A stretch of 64,000 bases of DNA. Source: Anaerolineae bacterium (GTDB lineage Bacteria; Chloroflexota; Anaerolineae; Promineifilales; Promineifilaceae). Below the pieces are notes generated by a model. That model saw only the letters and a list, made by a program, of their open reading frames with translations, ran no database searches and was not told the DNA's origin. Position numbers and translations under genes: made by a program. The stretch lies in assembly GCA_028277515.1 (NCBI GenBank), contig JANQGC010000045.1:31916-95915 (forward strand), read 5' to 3'. Below, piece after piece: positions 52,335 through 61,662 of this stretch. Positions within the stretch are counted from its first letter, which is position 1. Every line of letters starts with the position of its first letter.

Positions 52335-52469
52335 AGATCAAGCGAAACCCCAGGCAGCCCATGATTTTTCTATAATCTAACGTGATTTAAAGCTAAACCA
52401 TTTAACCTGTAACCTGAAACTTGTGATAATCATTAAATCAAATTTTTAAACTTAAGTAGGTTTGCATTA

Positions 52470-52529
52470 GATTTGTCAATTTTCATTTTCTTGTGCCTCT
52501 GGAAATCCCACAGAAAAAATTGACAAATC
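52470..52529. repeat. Hairpin repeat resembling family B, upstream of the histidine kinase
   Basis: GATTTGTCAATTTT (52470-52483) and its exact complement AAAATTGACAAATC (52516-52529) with a 32-nt loop. Preceded by TTTGCATTAG, similar to TTGCATTGA before family B copy 2. It ends 30 nt before the kinase ATG, and the right arm contains TTGACA, so it may overlap the kinase promoter. Confidence 0.6.
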
Positions 52530-52559
52530 CTTCGAATATTTACTTAGTTCCGGAAAAAA

Positions 52560-54155
52560 ATGGCAAGAGCACTTGTTGATGTGCGCATCCTGCAAAGAGA
52601 ATACTTATTGGCGATAAGCCGGGCGATGACGGCCGAGCTTCATCTGCACGATCTCCTGCGCCTGATCTTGCAGTCGGCGGTAGAACTGGTTTCCGGGCAG
52701 GCAGGCATGGTAGCCTTAGTTGATTCCGACAGCCATAAATTACGCATTGCCGCTATTTACGGCATTCCAACAAACCTGGTCGAGCATTTTGCCCCTTTAC
52801 TACATGATTTACCAGATATCGAAGAAGGGCAGCGAGAGGAACTGATGCGCCGGCTGCGGCTCGTCGCCCAAGAAGCAGACCTGGCGCTTACACAGGTCAT
52901 TCGGTTGCCGATGCGCGTCGGCCGTACAGTTATTGGACTCATATTTGTTTTCCAGGCTGGCAATTATTATTTCGTCCCAGACGCCTCAAATTTACTCAGC
53001 AGTTTCGCTGACCAGGCAGCAATCGCTGTGAAAAATGCCTCCCTTTACCAACAAATAAAGAAAGAAAAACAAAGATTAGATGCCATATTAGAGCACAGCG
53101 CAGATGGGGTCATGATCTTAGATCCGACCTTGCGCATCACCGTTTTCAATGAAGCGTTAAGCGCCATGACCGGTTGGCCTTCTGAAAGAGCAATTGGGAG
53201 GACCCATGACGAAGTTATTAACTGGCTATCATTGAAAACAGGTACTGATCTCAATGATGCAATTAGCAATAGCTGGCCTCTTCCCGGAGCATCCCACTTA
53301 TATGTTGAGGGAGAAGCACAATGTTACCGGATGAACTGCATTAAGGGTCGCGAGGCGGTCAGCCTTGGTATCACTTATGCTCCCTTATTAGATGACAATG
53401 GGCAGCTCACAGATATCATCGCTGATGTCAGGGATTTAACACGATACCGTGAGGAGGAGGAGTTACAAAGGACATTTATTTCTGTCGTTAGCCATGAGCT
53501 GAAAACCCCAGTATCAATCATTAAAGGTTATGCTGGAACCTTAAGGCGACAAGATGCCGAGTGGTCAAAAGATATATTAGACGAATCATTGGTTGTAATC
53601 GAAGAAGAAGCAGACAATCTAAATGATCTCATTGATAGTCTTCTGGAAGTTTCCAGACTGCAAGCCGGCACGTTTCGTCTTGAGATGAGTGATGATGTTT
53701 TGTTGGCTAACATCGCCACCGACGTCGCTCGAAAATTAGGCCGGCAAACCGACAAACATCAAATTTCCGTTTATTTCGCTCAGAATTTTCCGACAATCAT
53801 CGGTGATGAACGTCGATTAACGCAGGTTTTCAACAATTTAGTGAACAACGCCATTAAATATTCACCTGATGGGGGAAAAATAATTATAAGGGGAGAGGTC
53901 CACCCGCGGTATATTACGGTTTCCGTCCAAGATGATGGTATCGGTATTCCCACTCATGAACAAGGCCGGATTTTTCAAAAATTCGCGCGTCTCGACAACG
54001 CGCTAAGCCGAAAAACAGAGGGAACCGGTCTGGGTCTTTTCTTATCTAAAGCAATCATTGAGGCGCATAACGGCCGTATCTGGTTTCAAAACAACAACGA
54101 ATTAGAGCCGGATGCTCCCGGAACAACTTTTACTTTTTCCCTTCCTTTTGAGTAA
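52560..54155 (+). CDS. GAF-PAS sensor histidine kinase
   Basis: 531 aa, no membrane helices. GAF domain (about 15-165), PAS domain (about 175-295: LDAILEHSADGVMILDPTLR), HisKA with phospho-acceptor His in SVVSHELKTPVSIIKGYAG (about residue 313) and HATPase (NNLVNNAIKYSPDGG, QDDGIGIPTHEQGRIF, GTGLGLFLSKAI). All ATP-binding boxes are present. No response regulator is adjacent, so it is an orphan. Soluble, probably sensing a small molecule or redox state through GAF/PAS. No clear Shine-Dalgarno. Confidence 0.93.
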   Translation: MARALVDVRILQREYLLAISRAMTAELHLHDLLRLILQSAVELVSGQAGMVALVDSDSHKLRIAAIYGIPTNLVEHFAPLLHDLPDIEEGQREELMRRLRLVAQEADLALTQVIRLPMRVGRTVIGLIFVFQAGNYYFVPDASNLLSSFADQAAIAVKNASLYQQIKKEKQRLDAILEHSADGVMILDPTLRITVFNEALSAMTGWPSERAIGRTHDEVINWLSLKTGTDLNDAISNSWPLPGASHLYVEGEAQCYRMNCIKGREAVSLGITYAPLLDDNGQLTDIIADVRDLTRYREEEELQRTFISVVSHELKTPVSIIKGYAGTLRRQDAEWSKDILDESLVVIEEEADNLNDLIDSLLEVSRLQAGTFRLEMSDDVLLANIATDVARKLGRQTDKHQISVYFAQNFPTIIGDERRLTQVFNNLVNNAIKYSPDGGKIIIRGEVHPRYITVSVQDDGIGIPTHEQGRIFQKFARLDNALSRKTEGTGLGLFLSKAIIEAHNGRIWFQNNNELEPDAPGTTFTFSLPFE

Positions 54156-54259
54156 AGCTTATATATTTTATAACGATTGACATTCCATTAGGAAACGCTT
54201 CCGGCAGCCGCTCTTGGATGGGTGCCTGGAATGTGCCAAAACTAAACTAGGAGATTACC

Positions 54260-55603
54260 ATGTATACACAAATAAATTGCCCCAACTGCGGCACAACATA
54301 CCAGGCTGAAATTCATCAGATCATAGATGTCGGGCGCCAACCAGAACTTAAACAGCATCTACTCTCCGGGCAATTAAATGTTGCTGTTTGCCCTTCCTGT
54401 GGCGCCGGCGGACAAATTAGTACCATCATGCTCTACCATGATCCGGAGCATGAGTTATTTATGCTTTATACACCTCAAGAAATGCAGTTGGATCAGGTTC
54501 AACGAGAGCAATATATTGGCCGGCTGACCAAAGAAGTGCTTGATAATACGCCCCAAGAACAGCGCCGAGCCTATATGCTCCAGCCAACTACCATCTTAAC
54601 CATGGAAAGTTTCATGGAAAAAGTGCTGGAAACCGAAGGCATCACCAGGGACATGATCCAACGGCAGCGCAAACAGGCTGAATTATTAAACACGATGGTT
54701 AAAGCGGACACGGATGTCCAGGAATACCTGATGAAAGCACGCTCAGACGAAATTGATGAGACTTTCTTCGCCATGCTAAGATCTTACGTAGAAGCGGCCG
54801 TACAAAGCAATGATAACGAACAATTGCTGCCATTGGTTAATTTACAAGCCAAATTAATGACCGAAACAAAAACTGGGCAAAAAATCGAAAAACAGCAAAT
54901 CGCACTTCATGGCTTAAACCAGGATGCCAAAAAAGAAGGGGGCTTAACCCCAACTATATTGCTGCGTCATGTGCTTAAAAACCAGGATGATACGGAAATA
55001 GTGAATGTGATAGCCCAGGCAGGTATCTCCGCCCTGACCTATGAGTTTTTTACAGGGTTGACGGCTGAAATCGATAAACAAGAGATGACCGGAAAACCAG
55101 ATGCCGCCAGACGTTTGGTTCAAATCCGAACCGATCTATTAAACTTACAAGAAAATATGCGCCAGGCATCAGAACAGATTTTACAAGAAGCGCAGCAAGA
55201 AGTTGAAAATCTGCTGGCTTCAAATGATCTAGAGAATGCGATCAAATCAAATATGAGTAAATTTGATGATGCTTTTATGTATGTATTATCCGCTGAAATT
55301 AACCGTGCTGAGGAAAACAGAAACAGCCAAAGGCTGGAAAAATTAAATCAAATACAGAGTCTGATTGTCAAAGAAGCCGAAAGCAAAACCCCTCCGGAAA
55401 TCCAACTTCTAACCCAGCTTATGTATGCTGAGTCTGAAGACCAAATGCAAACCTTGCTTGATGAAAATGATGCATTACTATCATCTGAGTTAATAACCGT
55501 TGTAGATATGTTGCAGGATCAAATGCAGGAAACTGGACAACCTGAAGTTATCGACCGCTTAGGACAGGTAAAAAGGATGATCAGAGACAAAATTGATGGG
55601 TGA
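54260..55603 (+). CDS. CpXC-domain protein
   Basis: 447 aa. N-terminal CpXC domain (about 1-125) with CPNCGTTY and CPSCGAGG, two Cys pairs likely binding zinc, and YHDPEHELFMLYTP. The rest is mostly helical and glutamine/glutamate-rich with coiled-coil character (about 130-447), no membrane helices. The function of CpXC proteins is unknown. AGGAG lies 6 nt before the ATG. Stands alone, 104 nt after the kinase gene. Confidence 0.82.
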   Translation: MYTQINCPNCGTTYQAEIHQIIDVGRQPELKQHLLSGQLNVAVCPSCGAGGQISTIMLYHDPEHELFMLYTPQEMQLDQVQREQYIGRLTKEVLDNTPQEQRRAYMLQPTTILTMESFMEKVLETEGITRDMIQRQRKQAELLNTMVKADTDVQEYLMKARSDEIDETFFAMLRSYVEAAVQSNDNEQLLPLVNLQAKLMTETKTGQKIEKQQIALHGLNQDAKKEGGLTPTILLRHVLKNQDDTEIVNVIAQAGISALTYEFFTGLTAEIDKQEMTGKPDAARRLVQIRTDLLNLQENMRQASEQILQEAQQEVENLLASNDLENAIKSNMSKFDDAFMYVLSAEINRAEENRNSQRLEKLNQIQSLIVKEAESKTPPEIQLLTQLMYAESEDQMQTLLDENDALLSSELITVVDMLQDQMQETGQPEVIDRLGQVKRMIRDKIDG

Positions 55604-55655
55604 AAGCCATATAGCTATTGTTTAAGATCCAGATGCTAAAGTCTGTAGTTTGACT

Positions 55656-56210
55656 TTACTCGTCTCGCTCTACTCTCCACTCATTTGCTAACAAGGAATA
55701 AACGGCAATATCAACATATTTTCCATCGTTAAACCATCCATGGCGGCGCACTCCTTCAAAAACAAAGCCGAGTCTTTCGGCTACTCCCTTCGATTTTAGA
55801 TTCCCCAACTCGGTTTCCAATCCGATTCGGTTTATCTGAAGATCCTCAAACAGGAATGGCAAAACAGCCTCAATAGCCCGCGTCATTAATCCACGACCCG
55901 TAGCCGATTGCGCCAGCCAGTAGCCGATTTTTGTTGCTCTGATGCTGCGTTCAAGCGGGAAAAAGAGTATGCCACCAACCATTCGGTCATCTTGCCAGAT
56001 GCCAATCCAGGGAATTCCATCCTCAGCAAAACGGGACACACCCCGATGAAGGAAGTCTTCGGCATCAGTCACTGAGTTGATTGCATGTGCCCACCCTAAC
56101 CACTCACCGAAATAGTCACGGTTCTCTAACACCATTTCTAAGAATTCGGCCGCATGGTGCAGCACCAACATGCGTAACTCGGCTCCGCTTCCTAAATCAT
56201 AACTAAACAT
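55656..56210 (-). CDS. GNAT acetyltransferase (RimJ/RimL-like)
   Basis: 184 aa. GNAT fold with YWLAQSATGRGLMTRAIEAV (acetyl-CoA site, Q/RxxGxG/A as QSATGRG) and NRIGLETELGNLKSKGVAERLGF near the end (shown in parts as NRIGLETELGN and KSKGVAERLGF). Similar to RimJ/RimL-type ribosomal-protein or small-molecule acetyltransferases. The substrate is not shown. 13 nt after the FHA gene, likely co-transcribed. Confidence 0.88.
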   Translation of the reverse strand: MFSYDLGSGAELRMLVLHHAAEFLEMVLENRDYFGEWLGWAHAINSVTDAEDFLHRGVSRFAEDGIPWIGIWQDDRMVGGILFFPLERSIRATKIGYWLAQSATGRGLMTRAIEAVLPFLFEDLQINRIGLETELGNLKSKGVAERLGFVFEGVRRHGWFNDGKYVDIAVYSLLANEWRVERDE

Positions 56211-56223
56211 CTGTCAATAGAAT

Positions 56224-56871
56224 CTAGGCAATCGTGGGATTATCCATCCTAAATCCATGACCTCTAACCGTAACCACATAATTGTGACTATCTATTTCAG
56301 CTAAGCGATCGCGGAGACGGCGGATTAAAGCATCAATGGCTTGTTCGGAAACACCAATCCCTTCCGTACCTGGCCAGACGACTTCTACAATCTCATCCCG
56401 GCTGCAAACGGCGCCGTCTGCCTCATCCAAAAGCTGTAACAATCGGAACTGGGCTAATGACAGGGGAGGACTTAGCCGTTTTCCCTTGATACTAATGGAC
56501 CGTTCGGCCTCGTTTATGGTTAAAGCCCGTTCGGGAGTTGGCGGATCAAAGGTTAAGGGCAGCGTCGCGCCGGTACCGATGAAAAAAAGTTTGACACAAA
56601 GGGCGATTTGAATTTCATCTCCGTCTTGTATCCTGGCTCGGCCGGTTACCTGTTTGCCATTAAGGTGGGTGCCATTTTTGCTTCCTAAATCTTGCAGGAC
56701 GAAGCCGCCATCCTCTCGCAGGATTTTTACATGATGGCGAGAAACCTGCCGCTCCGGAAGAACCAGATCGCAATCACCCCCGCGGCCGATGAGAAATTCA
56801 TCTGATGTAATTGTCCATTGCTGGTTCGCTAGCTCACCTTCACGCATGATTAGTACGGGTTGATCGCTCAT
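56224..56871 (-). CDS. FHA domain fused to OmpR-type winged helix
   Basis: 215 aa. FHA domain (about 20-95) with IGRGGDCDLVLP, SRHH and LGSKNGTHLNG binds phosphothreonine; C-terminal winged helix (about 125-212) with LSLAQFRLLQLLDE and VRGHGFRM binds DNA as in OmpR/PhoB. There is no receiver domain, so control would come from phosphothreonine. Divergent from the Ser/Thr kinase gene with 86 nt between them, so the kinase may act in the same pathway; this is inference. AAGGAG lies 6 nt before the ATG. Confidence 0.9.
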   Translation of the reverse strand: MSDQPVLIMREGELANQQWTITSDEFLIGRGGDCDLVLPERQVSRHHVKILREDGGFVLQDLGSKNGTHLNGKQVTGRARIQDGDEIQIALCVKLFFIGTGATLPLTFDPPTPERALTINEAERSISIKGKRLSPPLSLAQFRLLQLLDEADGAVCSRDEIVEVVWPGTEGIGVSEQAIDALIRRLRDRLAEIDSHNYVVTVRGHGFRMDNPTIA

Positions 56872-56940
56872 GAGTACTCCTTTTGTTTCGATTTTTCATA
56901 CAGTTGATGAAATCGGTTAAGAACACGTTTTTGACCATTC

Positions 56941-56949
56941 TGTTATAAT
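56941..56949 (+). promoter_or_regulatory. Extended -10 promoter of the Ser/Thr kinase gene
   Basis: TGT-TATAAT (56941-56949) is a consensus extended -10. The first ATG (56958) lies 8 nt after the box and has no Shine-Dalgarno, which implies a leaderless mRNA. No clear -35 is seen at normal distance. Confidence 0.6.
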
Positions 56950-56957
56950 CTTTGAAA

Positions 56958-57941
56958 ATGTCAGCAATTCACACTAGCGATACTATTTTACGTCAACGTT
57001 ACCGACTGACCAAGATTGTCGGCCAAGGGGGCATGGGGCATGTTTACCGGGCAGAGGATTTACGCCTGCCGGGACGTCTTTGTGCCATCAAAAGCCTACC
57101 CCCGGACCCAATGGCCACCCCGGAAATGCGCGAGCAGGCACACCGCCAGTTTTTAAAGGAAGCCAGTATTCTTGCCCAGCTTGACCACCCAAACCTGCCC
57201 AAGGTTTCTGATTTTTTCTCTGAGGGAGATAATGATTATCTGGTTATGGATTACGTTCCAGGACGCGACTTGCAACAAATTCTTGAGGAAAGCCAGGCAT
57301 CTGGCCAAAAATTGGATGAAGAAACTGTATTAAGCTGGTCTGAACAAATAATTGATGCTTTAGCTTACTTGCACCGCCAGGTTCCCCCAGTTCTGCACCG
57401 GGACATCAAACCATCTAATATAAAATTAACCCCCGATAATCGCATTAAACTTGTTGATTTCGGCCTGGTGAAGGTTCTGGCCGCGGAAGACGCGCGCACA
57501 ATTACGGTAGTTCAGGGGAAAGGGACTATCATGTATACCCCTTTAGAACAATATGGGGGCGAAGGTGGACATACAGACGCCCGAACTGATATTTACGCTT
57601 TAGGCGCAACGTTGTATACACTGTTAACTGATGTACCGCCTGCCCATGCCAAGGCGCGTTTTCTTAATCCCATGATCTTAAAACCACCAAGGGCCATTAA
57701 TCTCGATCTTGCTCCTCATGTATCTGATGCCATCATGTGGGCAATGGAAATGCATCCCGATCGCAGGCCAGATTCTGTTCGGGACTTTCAAGATGTCCTT
57801 TTGGGTAAATCAAAACGACCAACTGATACAGAAAAAGAGCCTACCCCCCCAGGGTTTAGAGATTTTGCCAGGGAGAATTGGATCACTAGTCTCATCGCCA
57901 TCGGCCTCTTGATTATCGCAATCTTGCTCACCGTTCTTTAG
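56958..57941 (+). CDS. Ser/Thr protein kinase (PknB-type) with C-terminal membrane helix
   Basis: 327 aa from ATG 56958; the frame opens at TTG 56952. Kinase domain (about 12-275): GQGGMGHVYRAED (Gly loop), AIKSL (Lys), HRDIKPSNIKL catalytic loop, DFGLVKV metal motif and DARTDIYALGATLYTLLT. One C-terminal helix (about 306-325) would anchor it with the kinase inside; almost nothing lies outside, so it senses no ligand with an outer domain. Divergent from the FHA regulator gene and followed 13 nt later by a short DNA-binding protein. Confidence 0.92.
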   Translation: MSAIHTSDTILRQRYRLTKIVGQGGMGHVYRAEDLRLPGRLCAIKSLPPDPMATPEMREQAHRQFLKEASILAQLDHPNLPKVSDFFSEGDNDYLVMDYVPGRDLQQILEESQASGQKLDEETVLSWSEQIIDALAYLHRQVPPVLHRDIKPSNIKLTPDNRIKLVDFGLVKVLAAEDARTITVVQGKGTIMYTPLEQYGGEGGHTDARTDIYALGATLYTLLTDVPPAHAKARFLNPMILKPPRAINLDLAPHVSDAIMWAMEMHPDRRPDSVRDFQDVLLGKSKRPTDTEKEPTPPGFRDFARENWITSLIAIGLLIIAILLTVL

Positions 57942-57954
57942 TGGAAAATCCCAA

Positions 57955-58299
57955 ATGACCTGCCCCAAATGTGACTCAAAAGTGAAACAGATTAAAGACG
58001 GCTTTACGCCGGCCGGAAGCCAGCGCAGGCGCTGTAAAAATTGTGGATGCCGTTACACGCCAAATGGTAAAGAACGAGGTTACGATCAGGAAGTTCGCCT
58101 ACAGGCTTTGGTGCTTCATCTGGAAGGCTCGAGTTTACGTGAAATCGGCCGCATTCTTGAAGTTAATCATCAAAGCGTCGCTAATTGGATTCACGACTAC
58201 ATCAATCACCTTTCTGAAGACCTGCCGGCCAGTATATTAGAAACTTCGGAGCTTGATGGATTTTATATTCCACCCCATAAACGAGACAATTATCAATAG
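57955..58299 (+). CDS. InsA-like zinc-ribbon/HTH protein, stand-alone
   Basis: 114 aa. A zinc ribbon (CPKCDS at 3-8 and CKNCGCRYTP at 27-36), then a helix-turn-helix (about 45-90: VLHLEGSSLREIGRILEVNH, 20 residues, then SVANWIHDYI) as in the InsA half of IS1 family transposases. No catalytic InsB/DDE part follows, and no terminal inverted repeats were found. It may be an IS remnant or a domesticated regulator. The intact frame and the 13-nt gap to the kinase gene favour a retained gene. Confidence 0.7.
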   Translation: MTCPKCDSKVKQIKDGFTPAGSQRRRCKNCGCRYTPNGKERGYDQEVRLQALVLHLEGSSLREIGRILEVNHQSVANWIHDYINHLSEDLPASILETSELDGFYIPPHKRDNYQ

Positions 58300-58356
58300 T
58301 TAAACAGTCCTCTATACAAGGTAACACCACGCATTTAGACAATCTGGTTCCGAGCA

Positions 58357-58385
58357 TTGACAATCTAAAAATCGCTGGATATAGT
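58357..58385 (+). promoter_or_regulatory. Consensus sigma-70-type promoter of the ABC ATPase gene
   Basis: TTGACA (58357-58362), 17-nt spacer, TATAGT (58380-58385). The transcript would have a leader of about 125 nt containing TTCGGAA/TTCCGAA (58472-58502 region), a stem that closes just before the AAAAGGAG ribosome site at 58501-58508. Confidence 0.72.
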
Positions 58386-58515
58386 GTCCTTGGAGTCTGG
58401 AAGAAAAACTCTTTTTACCAATAGCTGGTGTAAAGTTTTTCCTATCGAAATTGGAAATTATATAGTTGGTTCGGAAAATGAATCCTTGGTTCTATTCCGA
58501 AAAAGGAGATCATAG

Positions 58516-59616
<1,101 letters not shown>

Positions 59617-59636
59617 GATTACGTTTTGATTTTTTC

Positions 59637-59668
59637 GGCCGTTGCCCTGTTTGGCAACGGCCTTTTTA
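59637..59668 (+). terminator. Terminator of the ABC ATPase gene
   Basis: GGCCGTTGCC (59637-59646) pairs perfectly with GGCAACGGCC (59653-59662), loop CTGTTT, followed by TTTTTATTT. Stem contains the CGGCCG word at 59636-59641. Confidence 0.9.
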
Positions 59669-59681
59669 TTTGCTTCATCAT

Positions 59682-60092
59682 ATGTCCAAAGCCCATTACC
59701 AGCCAGGGGAATTTTTTCCTCTTCAGTTCGCCTGGAAACTCCCCAACGAAGATTATCTACGAGCAGTATTCAAGGCGGAGGTATTGGACCTAGTGCCCAA
59801 AGCTGACAAATATATCGTAGAGCTAAAGGAATTGATTGCCGGGCGACAAGAAAGCAAAGAAGGGGAAATGCGCCATCAAGAGGCATATTCAACCCCTTAT
59901 TGGCAACTGGTCGGGAGCCTGATCGGCCGCAAACTCACTATCGCCTTTGAAGCGGATGACAGTCGAGCTGTCCATTTACGGTTGGAAACCTTAACCGGCG
60001 AGCACAACTTCTTTTCACGCTATGAAAACGCGGAAGTCATCGCCAAAGGATTAGCAGCGGCTTCCCGCAGACGTGAAAAAGATCAGGAATGA
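59682..60092 (+). CDS. Conserved-looking small soluble protein, function unknown
   Basis: 136 aa from ATG 59682. Mixed alpha/beta composition, no membrane helix, signal peptide or cysteine. The central SLIGRKLTIAFEADDSRAVH and WKLPNEDYLRAVFKAEVLD parts do not match a family I know. It follows the ABC ATPase terminator by 14 nt without an evident promoter and converges with the oxidoreductase gene (26 nt). Confidence 0.6.
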   Translation: MSKAHYQPGEFFPLQFAWKLPNEDYLRAVFKAEVLDLVPKADKYIVELKELIAGRQESKEGEMRHQEAYSTPYWQLVGSLIGRKLTIAFEADDSRAVHLRLETLTGEHNFFSRYENAEVIAKGLAAASRRREKDQE

Positions 60093-60118
60093 GATCCTAT
60101 GGGGGATTATAAGCTCAA

Positions 60119-61588
60119 TCAGGCAAAAACTCTTCGCCACAAATCCGTTTGTAGCAAATCATCGGGATCGTTCCTACGCTTTAGGGCTTTAAAACGGTCG
60201 ATGGTCTCCTGTCCCAGGGATGCCTGGACAACCTCTGGACGCAGCGTGCTATCTTTTGCGAAATAAAAACGCCCTCCGGATGCCAGAACGATTTCATCTA
60301 GCTCTCTTGCTAAAGCGGCGACGCGTGAACGGTTATCGTCAGTAATCCGGAAATCCATCGCCAGTGAGTAGCCGTCCAGGCCATGGGTCATTAGAAATTG
60401 ATCGGGGCGGTGCCGCTTAATCACCGTAAGATAATTGGGAAGCCCGCGCCTCTGGCACAAGCGTAGCATATCGGTAAAAGCATTTCGTGCCGTTTCCTTG
60501 GGGATAAATGGCTGATATTGGATGAGTCCCCCACCCCCATAAGCCTTCTTCCAGTCCGGGACATAATCTAACAAAAAGTGGAATGCCGCATGATGTTGCC
60601 GCATATGTTGGTGGCCAGAAAAGCGGCCTGCTTGAAATTTAGCCCAATTGATCAAAGCGGCTCCTGCATTATTCATGAACGGCCGCATAAACAGCCAAAT
60701 GATAGAACGAGGCACAACGCCAAACATGTTAGGGGTTAAATGCTGGTTTTCTAAACGCATGGACTGCTGAGGTGCCGGATCAACGCCCGGTTGCAGATAA
60801 TTGGCCCGATGAACATCTCCACGCCCCAAACCATTTCCACGGCCGAAGGCATCGATCCAACCGACGATATAATCTGATTCATCAACATAAGATTCAAAAT
60901 AATCAAAAATGCCGTCCAAATCAGGTTGCGTTTCTGTATAAACATCTAACAAGCCGGAATAAACTCGTTTTAACTTCAACGTGATACGGGTAAAAATGCC
61001 CAACATGCCAAAGCCACCAATTGCTGCAAAAAACAAGTCGCTGTTTTCATCCCGGCTGCACAAAATGCTTTCACCCGAAGGAAGCATCAATTCAAACTCC
61101 AGGATGTGATCGCCAATCGGTCCTACCTGGTAAACATTTTTACCATGAACGTTCATGGCCGCTGAACCACCAAGTGTCACCTTGCTTGTACCGGTGACCA
61201 CAGGAGGCCACCAGCCATCTTCCAGGACATACTGCCATAATTGGGAGATGGTCACCCCAGGTTCGGTTACGATGATCCCTTTTTCCGGGTCCCATTCCAG
61301 GATGCGATTCATACGCCGCATATCGAGTAGCAAATTTTCATTGTTGAGAGCAGCGTCACCATAACTGTTGCCACCGCCTCGCAAACCAATGGAACGGCCG
61401 CTTTTCCTGGCCAGGTGCAGCAGGTCATGTAGCTGGTCAGTTGTCGTTGGCCTGAATACGTAGCTTGGACTGTGGCTGGCTCGACCCCAGGCCGGCACCA
61501 ATTCTAAATTCCCTGCCGAAAGAAGTTCATTCTCCTTGGAACCATCTTGCAAGAAAGATGCTTTTTTGGTTATTTGTTCATCCATCAT
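60119..61588 (-). CDS. DprE1-like FAD-linked oxidoreductase
   Basis: 489 aa. PCMH-type FAD domain with GRSIGLRGGGNSYGDAALNN (20 residues), ILEWDPEKGIIVTEPGV and GTSKVTLGGSAAMNVHGKN, and a C-terminal oxidase-type cap. The pattern is that of D-arabinono-lactone oxidase/DprE1 (decaprenylphosphoryl-ribose oxidase). The cysteine targeted in mycobacterial DprE1 is not seen in the corresponding FxxxxDYSLAMDFRI-like region. Preceded by an SDR gene as DprE1 is by DprE2, so the pair may epimerise a polyprenyl-phosphate sugar. Confidence 0.82.
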   Translation of the reverse strand: MMDEQITKKASFLQDGSKENELLSAGNLELVPAWGRASHSPSYVFRPTTTDQLHDLLHLARKSGRSIGLRGGGNSYGDAALNNENLLLDMRRMNRILEWDPEKGIIVTEPGVTISQLWQYVLEDGWWPPVVTGTSKVTLGGSAAMNVHGKNVYQVGPIGDHILEFELMLPSGESILCSRDENSDLFFAAIGGFGMLGIFTRITLKLKRVYSGLLDVYTETQPDLDGIFDYFESYVDESDYIVGWIDAFGRGNGLGRGDVHRANYLQPGVDPAPQQSMRLENQHLTPNMFGVVPRSIIWLFMRPFMNNAGAALINWAKFQAGRFSGHQHMRQHHAAFHFLLDYVPDWKKAYGGGGLIQYQPFIPKETARNAFTDMLRLCQRRGLPNYLTVIKRHRPDQFLMTHGLDGYSLAMDFRITDDNRSRVAALARELDEIVLASGGRFYFAKDSTLRPEVVQASLGQETIDRFKALKRRNDPDDLLQTDLWRRVFA

Positions 61589-61662
61589 TTAATGACCTGT
61601 TCATTCATCGACTAAATAGATATTTACCGTCCTATTGTCAGATAATATGGCAAGGTTTTTCC

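Noticed and set aside
57955..58515. Complete IS1-type element
   Set aside because: No catalytic InsB/DDE frame, no terminal inverted repeats or target duplication seen around the InsA-like gene.
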